A stretch of DNA of 64,000 nucleotides from the NCBI GenBank assembly GCA_034440575.1, contig JAOTOL010000987.1, positions 124,001 through 188,000 of the forward strand. Direction: 5' to 3'. Below are positions 49,140 through 59,554 of this stretch, one piece after another. The DNA is from Imbricaverruca yamaguchii. Taxonomy: Eukaryota > Arthropoda > Thecostraca > Neoverrucidae. The notes beneath the pieces were generated by a model. That model had not been told where the DNA came from, searched no databases, and was given only the letters and a program-made list of their open reading frames with translations. The position numbers were made by a program, and so were the translations under genes. The number at the start of each line of letters is the position of its first letter. Positions within the stretch are counted from its first letter, which is position 1.

Positions 49140-51675
49140 AGGTTGGAACAAAATTGAGTCAAGCACAATTTGTATCGGCAAAAATATGCATACTTGTTGG
49201 AGAGTAAGCGGAAGGCTCCTTCTCCTCCTCTCTGATCCGCACCTGACTGCCACTGATGACGCCTTCAGCTCATCTCAGAAGATATTATCCGAAGGCTTAT
49301 GTCCACCAAAATGCATCGCCTGAGACCCCATCTCCCCACTGTCAAACACATGAGCAAGGCACCAAGTCGTGGAACCGAAGTCGAACAGCTCACATAGTGG
49401 TACTAAACTTGCGAAGAATGGCGTTGCTATCTGTAATATTTAATGATTAACTTTGTTCTTGAGCAACTGGAGCACATTGAAAATCAGATATGGTTCACAA
49501 CCGCAGGACATCATATACTTGAGTTATTCTGGACCACGAATGATGAATCCTCCAGCGCTCCTAAGCTACCTCGCAGTCGCAGTACCCTTCGTCGTAGAAA
49601 TATTGGCAATCGCACTTGGGCACCCACAAATTACAATGAAATATGAGAGCATAAAGCACACTGTGCACGACGCAGAAGGCGGCTTATGGTGGTGCACGGG
49701 TCTCGAGGAGCATTTATATGCACTAAAATCGTCTGGAGGTTGGCTGGCTCAGTCGAAGCAAGAGGAACGTCAACGGCGGATGGGATCTGGTACAAACACA
49801 GGATGGAAGGGATGTGGACGTGGTTACCTGTCTGCTTTAAAATGCTGAACACAATCCGAACCTGTCATTGCAATGAAGCTACGCGACAGGAAAAGTGAGT
49901 GGTGATTGTCAGGGGAGACCATTTCCCCAGAGGGGCGCCAGAAACTGATACATTTTTAATGGGGTGCACTCGAGTGCCCCTGATGTACTCCATTTGTACT
50001 CGGAGGGTCATCTTCGGCTGGAAACTTCTATGGTGTTGTACTCGAACATCATGCGCCTCTTTCTAGTCAGAGGGGCGCAGCCAAAAAGTGTTGACCTTTT
50101 CACTACACGAAAAGGTCCCCCCCCCCCACGAACTACACCCACGCTCGGCGTTATCGACTTTCGTCATCCCATGATATAAGTGGCATAAGTACCCCAAGAG
50201 ACAGCGGGGGGAGGCTGGTCCTATTTAGTGTCCGAAATGCTTGCATTCGGAACCTGAAAACTTCCAGATAAAGAGGAGCCAGGGCTCCTGCTAAAAACTT
50301 TTCCTGAATATTTTATTCTCCTGAAAATTAAGTCCAAACTCTACTAATCGATCAGCAACAACAAAATCCTTGAATCTTCGTCCGTTCAGGTCTGCCCCTG
50401 ACTGAAATGCTGGGTGTGCCCCTGGTAACGCGTGACAGATGCACAGCGCCCTCAGCGCAGTCTCACCATCCATCGTGGCACGTGGCCGATTCGCCGTTCT
50501 GACAAAGGCACCTCTGTTAAGGATACACCAGATGTGAAGCCATGTGCCCACCCCCTGCTTTGAGCAGACGTGAACGGTTGAGTTGAAGTTGAAGGCAACC
50601 GGCATATGCGTAGATACGTTTTTCTCTCTCGAATGAAGCAGCCGTTCCAATCCGTCTGAGCTTCGCGAGCACGCTGCAGAAATTATTCATTGCTGCTTGC
50701 GTTATGAATCACGTTATGGATCTCGTTATGGATCTCAACAGCCCAGCACCTTCAGTTCCCAACAGTTTCAGGAAGCCGATGTCAGGCAATTTGTTTTCAG
50801 TCAACGCCATTTAGTTTATGGCTAAGATACGACAAAATTGAGATCGGCAAGGGAGCATATCCATTCCCAGACCCATTCTCAGAGCATATCCATTCCCACT
50901 ATCGTTAGCGTAATAATGCAGCTCGACCATCAACATGCTCGGGCATTTCCTCTCATGCTACGATGGCTATCGTAATGTATTCATAATGAAACGTAAGCAA
51001 GCCATTTCACACCGCGTTTTTTCCATCACGTCGTCATTCGCATACGTTTTGCAATGTCGTCTGGCTTGGGCAAGGTGGGCAAAAAGGGAATACGCGACGT
51101 TTGTGAAAAGAAAAGCTGATATATTCCTGTAGTGATAATGTAAACCATGGTTTAAGCGAAAATAACAAGTATTTGGGTTCCAAACGGCTCAAAGTGACCA
51201 AAAAGTATTTTTGAAGTTGATCTGTACTGGACATACATTGTTAACTTTACTTAAGTAAAGCTTACATATTTATTAGGGTCATACAAGTGAGCGAAACGTA
51301 ATGTGAGAACTCTTGCAGTCCCTTCTCGCTGCTCGATTTATATCGGATCCCACATAAATATTGGACTTAAGTTTCGGTCAAAAATGTTACATCTGACAAT
51401 ACATTAGATCCGCCAGGGGACCAAGGCTTGAACAAGTTTGACTTAAATTAACGGCTGCATGTTTAACGCGTCCCCTGCGTGGCAGACGCCTATCTACTTT
51501 GTTTCCGCCAACACGGCTGATGTAGCTGGAGGTGTTTGGGATAAAACAAACAGACTGGTGAGCTGTCGGTTGGCAATTAGCAGACTGTCGGCTGACGGAC
51601 TGTCGGCTGACAAATTGTCAGCAGTTCTAATGCTCTTGATCATTTTAGGATAATGAGTGCGGGATACTATGAAGG
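49140..51675. other. Unique DNA, no supported gene
   Basis: AT-neutral sequence with several frames of 70-130 codons, none with a recognisable domain. A run of 13 C lies near 50105. GTCGGCTGAC-type repeats occur near 51565-51610 just before a reverse-transcriptase scrap. Confidence 0.5.
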
Positions 51676-51837
51676 ATGGCACAGGGCTCTGCTCTGAGCC
51701 CCCTACTACTCTCCATTTTCGTAGACCTCAGTCGTTTCGCTCTCAACATCCAACTGGTTCAGTATGCTGATGATGCCCAGATCCTTGCTAACACGATAAA
51801 AATAATTCCGGACGCTATCAGTCTGTTGGATACTTAA
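51676..51837 (+). pseudogene. Reverse-transcriptase fragment of a non-LTR retrotransposon
   Basis: A 53-codon frame contains QGSALSPLL followed by VQYADDAQIL, the two adjacent palm motifs of non-LTR reverse transcriptases. The catalytic YADD is encoded at 51763-51774. Only this central piece survives; no RT sequence is recognisable on either side, and it ends at TAA 51835-51837. It resembles the RT of the minus-strand LINE at 59760-61421 and probably derives from the same or a related family. It lies opposite in strand to the LINE 3' end starting 96 bp further on. Confidence 0.8.
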
Positions 51838-51932
51838 CATCGCGTATGTTAATGAAACTCACGATTCCGACGCACGCAGAAATGATGACAACACTAGCAC
51901 CTCTAAATCCTTCACCGCAACCGCCTCGGGTG

Positions 51933-52195
51933 ACATAGACAGACAGACAGACTTTATTGAGGTCATCCACAATTGACTTGTGGCTCTTACGACATCGCGT
52001 CAAATAGATAAAACAACACGGCACAAAAGGTAAAAAAGAGGGTCAAAATCACAGAATACAAATTTAAAAAAATACAGCAAGTCGAGCAGTCCATCAGTCC
52101 GGCACGGGCGGCACGTCAAACAGGTACTCCCGTAGGTGGCGACCAAAGATCGACACGGGAAGTCGCGTCAGATCAGGTGGCAGTGAATTGTACTA
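51933..52195 (-). mobile_element. 5'-truncated LINE 3' end
   Basis: On the minus strand it encodes the last 30 or so residues of the LINE protein (RLPVSIFGRHLREYL, stop at 52094-52096). A 3' untranslated region follows, with AATAAA at 51958-51953 and a (GTCT)n tail at 51952-51935. The coding and untranslated parts align by eye with 59555-59860, so both copies belong to one family. Homology ends near 52195, consistent with 5' truncation during target-primed reverse transcription. Confidence 0.85.
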
Positions 52196-53330
52196 GTATT
52201 CGCAGCATTATGATCGACTAGTATTCACAGCATGTGAAAAAAAAGTAGGTGGAACAATTGAGCAAATGTCAGGGGTCCAATGGACACGGTGCGTACAAGG
52301 TGCGTGAAGAATATCGGGAGTGGGGTGAGGGAGGGTGCAGTTCACCCTCAACCACACGGAAATAGTTAATATATGGTCTTTACACTTCCAAAGCTTCGAC
52401 GTGTCAACGGAAGGCTGATAAATGTAGACACACGAGGGATGCCTGGTCAGGTGGAAAACCGTAGTGACCATTCCTACGACCGTTTTTGCAAAGATGTCGG
52501 ACAAGGGTGCTGCAAGAAAATAAACGACACATGCATTATGATGATGACACACTTCCCCAGAGGTGCCTCTCATGCATCAGCTACTGGACATGCACTCGAT
52601 CACATCGAACATCGAAGCTCAGAACACACATTAGAATACAGCCGCAGGACTTGAGTCGGCCGCGGTGCATTGCATCGATAACATCAGAGCGACATCATGC
52701 GCATATCCAGACGTTTTGCAGAGTGCACTCCGCAGATGGGCGGCCTCGCCACGAGGCCATGGCAGGCAGAGGCGCCAGACCGTCCCCCCTCCCTCCACCG
52801 TCCAGATGGGCGTGTTTAGCGGCCGCGGTGGTGCGGCCCAGAAGGGGTGACATGGGCCCAGCGTGACGCCCCCCACCCCCACCCGGGCTCAGTCGTCACG
52901 GGGATTCCACGGCCGATGCCTATCTGGGGACTATCGGCCTCTCGCCCTGGGGGGGGGGGGAGTGGGAGGGGGGGGGGCTGCCCACCGAGCCAGCTCACCA
53001 ATTATTTCTACATAGCACTAGTGTGAAAGTTCGTTTCAAAAGTGATATCGCTTCGCCCCGTTTGGTGCCAATGTCTGGCAGCACCAGGGGCGGATCCAGA
53101 AATATTGATTGGAGGAGAGCGCCTGCCTGGAGGGACGCCACTGATTTTGAGGAAAAATGTGGGGGGGGGGGGATGTCCTTGAACGTTTTGCAGAGGCACT
53201 CCTATTCCATGGAGCGCCATCGGCTGAAACTCGTTGAGCGGGGGGGGGGGGGGGCACTCGATCGTCCTGGAGGGGGAGCCTGTCCCCAGTTGGAAGGACG
53301 CCAGATCCTCATCAAGGAGGCACATGTCCC
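52196..53330. other. Unique DNA with G runs; possible hAT-like end at 53095
   Basis: No gene supported. Poly-G runs lie at about 52951, 53161 and 53240. CAGGGGCGGATCCAG at 53095-53109 matches the terminus of the element at 54033-54226, but no partner end is evident. Confidence 0.45.
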
Positions 53331-53758
53331 CAGGTGTCCCTGGATCATGTCCCCAGGTGTTCCTGGATTATGTCCCCAGGTGTCCCTGGATCATGTCCCC
53401 AGGTGTCCCTGGATCATGTCCCCATGTGTCCCTGGATCATGTCCCCAGGTGTCCCTGGATCGTGTCCCCAGGTGTCCCTGGATCACGTCCCCAGGTGTCC
53501 CTGGATCATGTCCCCAGGTATCCCTGGATCATGTCCCCAGGTGTCCTGGATCACGTCCCCAGGTGTCCCTGGATCATGTCCCATGTGTCCCTGGATCACG
53601 TCCCCAGGTGTCCCTGGATCACGTCCCCAGGTGTCCCTGGATCATGTCCCCAGGTGTCCCTGGATCATGTCCCCAGGTGTCCCTGGATCATGTCCCCATG
53701 TGTCCCTGGATCATGTCCCCAGGTGTCCTTGGATCATGTCCCCAGGTGTCCCTGGATC
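53331..53758. repeat. 23-bp minisatellite
   Basis: About 18.5 copies of CCCCAGGTGTCCCTGGATCA then TGT or CGT. Each unit holds the inverted repeat CCAGG-TGTC-CCTGG. A few copies lack CAGG (CCCATGTG). Confidence 0.95.
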
Positions 53759-54032
53759 AGCCAGCGGGCAGTACCGAGCATTAGCTCGCACAGCCAAGTG
53801 CGTGGGTCGTGCGATGACGTGGCACACTACCATTGGCGTTGCTAAAATCCGGCAGCGAACCACGAACGAGCGGCAGGGCTTCGGCTGGCGGCGGACGGTG
53901 CTGGACGGTTCTGCAACTGGAATTGGATGGTTGAGATCCTTACTGACGGCTGTTCCACCTGACAACTGTGGACAAACACACAGCGGTAGCTGAAGGTACC
54001 CGTATGGCCACGGCCATGGGTGTCATGCGAAG

Positions 54033-54226
54033 CAGGGGCGGATAAAGGGGTGGACACTGGGGGCGTTTGTCCACTGTAAGATTGGCGCTTTAGTATACTC
54101 TTTCGTGGGGCACCTTTAGTATGCTCAAGTACATCCCCCCTCCCACGCTCGACAAATTTTCAGCCGAAGGCGCCCCTTCAGGGACATTGTGCGCCCTCCT
54201 CGCGTTAGTTCCTGGATCCGCCCCTG
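54033..54226. mobile_element. Candidate hAT-like miniature element
   Basis: Starts CAGGGGCGGATAAAGG and ends with the complement of CAGGGGCGGATCCAGG, a terminus I associate with hAT elements. Length is 194 bp and there is no coding capacity. The flanking 8-bp sequences match only partly, so the expected hAT target duplication is not demonstrated. Confidence 0.5.
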
Positions 54227-54906
54227 GTGTTGAGACGCTGCACCTGTGAATTAGGCATGTCGTGATGAGTATTAACCTAAGGAAAATCACACCTGCTACC
54301 ATGAATTCATCCAGAGAACGTCTTGAAAACAATGCACATCCCGGAGGTGTATGAGTGAAGAGGCCCAGAACAGCGAAACGTTCTGTCGAAGTATTCGCGT
54401 CACGCTACAGTCAGAGCACAGCGACAAAACACAGGATAAAGATCGCCAACGGATCATCTTGATCACTTGGGTAGTGGACATGATCGCGACGTAAAGATCG
54501 ACTACCGATCCGTTTGATCACCTGAACACGCGCCTGCTGCATGGAATACACACACTGTGGCAGCGCATATTTTGTGAATGAATCATTCTCATTTTGACGA
54601 CGGACAGCTCTAAGCAGCTCTTCCGTACCTGAAAAAGCTGAATAGGGAGATTCCCAAGTGGCAGGAATTTGACGGTATGCCCTGGGTACAAGACAACAAG
54701 CTGTTGCAGCCACGCCAGCAGGGACAACGTTCACACAGTAATCGCGCTGTTTGTGGGCAGTCCATCAAACCGGGTGTTATTCCAAGACAGGCGGCACACA
54801 TGTTCTCGTCATCGCCTCCAACGACCGCGACCCGCCGAATACGTGGGAGCGCCGACGACGGGGCACAGAAGTCGACCACAAAGTTTATTTGTGCCCGAGA
54901 CATTGC
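54227..54906. other. Unique DNA, nothing supported
   Basis: Non-repetitive sequence with frames up to about 100 codons and no recognisable domain. Confidence 0.45.
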
Positions 54907-55057
54907 CAGTGGCGGATCCAGGACTGTGGGAATTGGAGGGGTAACTTCAGTGCTCGTGTCCCCCTCAAAACGGTTCGCAGGCACGCGAGAATTGACAGTC
55001 AGCTCAAACCGTGAGGAAAAATAAGTGCCCCGGCTCATGGACCTGGCTACGCCTCTG
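54907..55057. mobile_element. Candidate miniature inverted-repeat element
   Basis: Begins CAGTGGCGGATCCAGG and ends with the complement of CAGAGGCGTAGCCAGG, giving imperfect termini of about 16 bp. Total length is 151 bp. The ends resemble the hAT-like terminus at 54033, but the flanks do not give a clear duplication. Confidence 0.4.
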
Positions 55058-55084
55058 GCCGTGACACAGTCGTGCAACAGGTGG

Positions 55085-55580
55085 CACGCGATTCCCTCGG
55101 GGATCGGGTGTCGCAGGGCCGGCTGCGAGCCCGCATTGCAGCGGCTCCCACAGCGGCCGCGCGGCGACACACAGCAGCGGCCGCCAGATTTGGCGGCGCA
55201 CTCCCGCGCCGGTCTTCCATTACATTTCTCACGGCGGCAGAGGCGGCGCAAAAAGCGGCGCCGCCGCCGCCACCCGCCGGCCTCCGGCGCCGTCCATCAC
55301 GCCGTGTTTTCGTTCCGATTGTCATGTTAATCCGGCCGGCGGTGCGCCGCTCACGGCGCGGCGTGCGTCGCGATCGTCGCGGCCGCTCGCGGCGCGCGCC
55401 GCAGCCCGCAGCGGCCGCTCGCGGCGCCCGCGGCGGCGGCAAAAACGGCGCGCGCGCGGATTGCGATCTTTCGCGACGTTGGTCGGCGATTTCCCGCCGC
55501 AAAAAGCGCGTCGGCGGTCGTGAGTGGCCGTGAGAGCGGCAGTCGGGGGAGGGGCGGGCGGGGCGGGGGCACAACGGTCC
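55085..55580. other. Strong CpG island
   Basis: The densest CpG stretch in the window, with several GCGGCCGC sites and long CGCGGCGC-type runs. Both strands are open in several frames purely because of GC content. It is the best location here for a promoter or 5' exon of a real gene, although no coding signature is visible. Confidence 0.5.
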
Positions 55581-57136
55581 GCGGGCCCCTGCTGAGTGTC
55601 ACCGGCTTACGTCGGCAAAATATGCCGCTTCTTATGGGAAAGTCGACCTGCCGACCGCAGCGCCAGTGACATCTGTGTGGTCCCGGACGGCGGGGGTCGG
55701 CGGGCCCAGACCGCTGCCGGCTCGTGGGGGGGGCGACGGGTGATGTACCGACCGGCACCCGGGCCGTTTTCAAACTTGACGCGGGCTTATTCTGATGCAG
55801 ATGAGTGACCCTGCGTGGCTAAACGATAAAACGCAAGGCTAACGCTACCGCGCCAGACCAACGCTGAAGTGTCCGACGATTGGCCACCGCTGACGTCAGG
55901 AATGTGGGGACGCTGCGGCCGGCGCTCGAGCCACAATTAGGGCGGCGCCGGCGACTGGACCCTTCAGTCGTGATCTATCCGGACCAGTGACGCGGGAAAA
56001 GGTACGGGATCCGGGAATGGGAGGCAAGTGAAGGAAGCTTCAGGTTGTTCCCACGTCAGGAAAGGATGCATGGCATCCAATCAGCGGCATGTGGTTTTCC
56101 TGTTTGACTGCAGTCTGTTCGGCCAGCACATCAAGTGGATAAATAGTGAGCAAACATCTGTATGGCTCATGAGTCTTATACCACTGAGTCAAATCTGAAT
56201 CGATTCAAATTTTTGTTAGTCTATTTGACTCGCGAGTCGAATCAGATCTCGTGTCTCAGTCACATGTGAGTGAACTAAAACATTTGAGCCGAGCACAAGT
56301 CTGGCTATCACCGTCAGGATCCAGTGATCTGGGGTACAGTGGTCACCAGCGTCGGCAGCGTGACCGAGCCCACGGGGCCGCGCCGGCGCCAGCCCCTTCG
56401 CCGGGGGTCGCCCCGCCCCCTCTGATCAGAGACGCGCCGCCGCGCGGCCATCAGTCGCGGCCGTCCCGCCGCCGACACCCGCGCCAAATCGCGCCGCATA
56501 TTTGGCGGGTGCAGCTGCGGCCGGCCGCGCTGATTGGCTGCCGGCCTGGCGGCGGCCAGCTGTCCCCGGGCCGGCGCGATGACGTGCCCGCCGACAATGG
56601 TCAGGCACCGTGACGACTTAACCGACCGTCGGCGGCGGTCTCAGGGGACAATTTGTTGCGGACTTCGCCGGACGGTGATTACCCAAATCGTTTTGCGCAG
56701 TCTTCTTTTCAGGGTGGAACGATTTTGCCCGTGCGCCGTTCGTGATGCCAGTCCGGTGCCAGCCGGGCGAACAATGGTCAATGATATACCTAACACCATA
56801 ATAATAGCCCAGGCATTGGCGCAATGCCTGAACCTGAATCGCCTCGCCGCGTTATTCCTCGCAACGCGGTGCCACCAGCGGAATTTCCTGACACACTTCG
56901 ACATTCAATAGATTTGGAATTTGAGTGCAAAGCAAAATGTGTTAATCAGAGAGGGAGTGACAGGTTTAAATAATCAAAAGGTGAACCAGTGTTAAGTTGT
57001 GCGACGTGAACCATCCTTCCTCTTCTGGTGCGTTTAAGATTGGCTCAGATCATAAGCAGATCCTTTCCATTAAAAACCTTATCGTGCATGGCTCGTGTTG
57101 AAACGATTAGCACGCGATATATGCAGCGATGTCGTA
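55581..57136. other. Unique DNA with a second CpG-rich stretch at 56340-56600
   Basis: Includes a second CpG-rich block of about 260 bp and otherwise neutral sequence. No exon, RNA gene or element end can be supported. Confidence 0.45.
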
Positions 57137-57712
57137 TTGACGTTACGTATGGCGCCATGTTATACGGACATGACGTATGGCGCCATGTTATACGGACGTG
57201 ACGTATGGCGCCATGTTATACGGACGTGACGTATGGCGCCATGTTATACGGACGTGACGTATGGCGCCATGTTATACGGACGTGACGTATGGCGCCATGT
57301 TATACGGACGTGACGTATGGCGCCATGTTATACGGACGTGACGTATGGCGCCATGTTATACGGACGTGACGTATGGCGCCATGTTATACGGACGTGACGT
57401 ATGGCGCCATGTTATACGGACGTGACGTATGGCGCCATGTTATACGGACGTGACGTATGGCGCCATGTTATACGGACGTGACGTATGGCGCCATGTTATA
57501 CGGACGTGACGTATGGCGCCATGTTATACGGACGTGACGTATGGCGCCATGTTATACGGACGTGACGTATGGCGCCATGTTATACGGACGTGACGTATGG
57601 CGCCTTTATACGGACGTGACGTATGGCGCCATGTTATACGGACGTGACGTATGGCGCCATGTTATACGGACGTGACGTATGGCGCCATGTTATACGGACG
57701 TGACGTATGGCG
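57137..57712. repeat. Very homogeneous 28-bp minisatellite
   Basis: About 20 copies of TGACGTATGGCGCCATGTTA then TACGGACG, almost all identical. The main exception is one copy near 57603 lacking five bases. Each unit contains the 10-bp perfect palindrome ATGGCGCCAT and a TGACGT motif that matches a CREB/ATF half-site core. Degenerate copies continue to about 57740. Confidence 0.96.
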
Positions 57713-59079
57713 TGACGTATGTTATATGGACGTTACGTATGGAGCGATGTCCACGTGGACGTATGATGTCATGTCCACGTGCCATGTAATGCCATGCACG
57801 AATGCCATGTTCACGTGCCATGTGCGTCTGCCTTCGGCAGAGCACACAAAACAGACATTTTGTGCCCCACCAGTATCCATGGAGTCGAGTCGTATCCCCA
57901 GCAGCATAACCACGGTGCACGGGATTCGCCTCCCTGTGGTGGACCCGGTGGTAAATGCGTCGGGACTTGAATCCCCACCCCCATCAATACCTTATTTGTA
58001 GCAAAACTGGCCTTTCTTCATGATTTGCTGACACACTAGAATACAAACCTGTGCGTGGAAAATATTGTTTTCAAGTTAAGCTCTGCTTCTACGAAATCAA
58101 GATCCGAGTGAAAATTTGCGGCAGTGTATCCATTCCCCACCCAGGCCGACTCAAAATCGGCTTTCTGGCTCCACCTCTGTCGTCCACCAGGGATGTCGAG
58201 TTGTCAAGGCGACCCAATTTGACACACTTTTTTAGATTGTATTTTTTTTGGTGGCGACGAAATGACACTGGGTGGCCCTTTCGCGGCCACTCGGTACCAA
58301 GGCGACCGCCACGTTAAAGTGGCACCTCGTCGGGCTGGGTCGGACGCCCGTTGCCATGACAACGCCGACGCGATAATTTCACGGTGAGCGGTCGTAACTA
58401 CTGGCCAGCCGACAGCTCGTTGCCAAGATACGGGAGTTGCCCGCGGCGACGGGCGCTTCTGTTAGACAGCTGACGTTTTCGGAGCGCGTCTGGCCCGGCC
58501 TTGTTCTTAACCTGTCCGTTCAGGACATGACGGTGGGGCACGCTGGCAGGTGCCGTTCGGGCGTCGGACATCTGCGAAGGGTATTGTCGCAGCGGACACA
58601 GAACATTATATTCCAGATAAGTCATGTCGCGTCTTTTTTTCGATGTCTTCGCAGCAGGTCACCGTTTTGTTTACAATCACGCTATAATGTCGACAATAAC
58701 AGCGCGAATAAGACATTAACTGGTGATACAATTTGTATGGGACAAATTATGCTGGAGCTCACAATTGATATATTGATGTGTCGGGTGCACATTGCTGTCG
58801 CCCATTTCTTGCTTGCCCGTCCAGCATATGCTCCCCATCGCCGCGCGATTATCCAGTATTTCACAAACATCCACACGCAAACTTCGCTTCGGGCTCTCCT
58901 CGGGGATGAGTATCTGATAAGCTGATTTGATAGGGTGAATACCTGATAATAAGCTTCGATGTGAAGTTAAAACCTATATGACCCGCACTGCACTCTTCGT
59001 TAGCCATATGACTTCGTCACACACGCTTTCCTCTCCGACGTTGTAAAACACATTTTAGTTTATTGAACAGGTTATTGAC

Positions 59080-59126
59080 CACTAGGTAGGCAGGGACCGA
59101 CCTAATTTGGATCGGCCTACCTAGTG
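59080..59126. repeat. Perfect 12-bp inverted repeat
   Basis: CACTAGGTAGGC at 59080-59091 and its complement GCCTACCTAGTG at 59115-59126, separated by 23 bp that contain a further short dyad. CCTAGTGTTTT then recurs about 20 bp further on. Confidence 0.85.
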
Positions 59127-59416
59127 TTTTGCAAATACCTAGTGTTTTCCAAAACGGACGGTTTTCCTCACAAATTGCGCTTGGTTTTGTACCGACGAGG
59201 TTTCCAAACAGCTTGGTTTTCCCTTCTCGGGGTTTTCCAAGCTTTAACTTACCATATGCCTACACATACTAGGTCGGCCCTGACGTTCACGGCCCGCCCT
59301 GGGTGCCGGGCCTCCGTTTTAGGTCGCCTCGTTTTAGATCACAGGTGGGTAGTGGAGCCTGTTCGTAGGGTACGAAGCCGCCCACCCTCCAAGTGTCCTA
59401 ATTGTTATGTATATAT

Positions 59417-59458
59417 GCATGTATGTATGTATGTATGTATGTATGTATGTATGTATGT
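59417..59458. repeat. (GTAT)n tetranucleotide microsatellite
   Basis: About 10 GTAT units, uninterrupted. Confidence 0.97.
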
Positions 59459-59554
59459 GCATGGACCTATATGCAATGTATGTATCGGTCCCTTATGCCA
59501 CGTTCTTTGTTTGACGGCGTCCAATCTTCCCTCTCTTGTTTAATTGATATAACC

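Larger units (their letters stand above)
57713..59554. other. Unique DNA, no supported gene
   Basis: Begins with diverged relatives of the 28-bp unit and several CACGTG and CCACGTG motifs at 57750-57830. The rest is non-repetitive. Reading frames reach 162 codons (58437-58925) without a recognisable domain. Confidence 0.5.

Noticed and set aside
49453..49848. 131-codon plus-strand frame with one hydrophobic stretch
   Set aside because: A single hydrophobic run is weak evidence; no family recognised and no supporting splice or start context.
50291..50650. 119-codon minus-strand frame
   Set aside because: No recognisable domain; part of it overlaps sequence resembling short transposon ends.
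57935..57980. Possible B box and tRNA-like sequence on the minus strand
   Set aside because: Only one box is approximately matched and no A box lies at the right distance.
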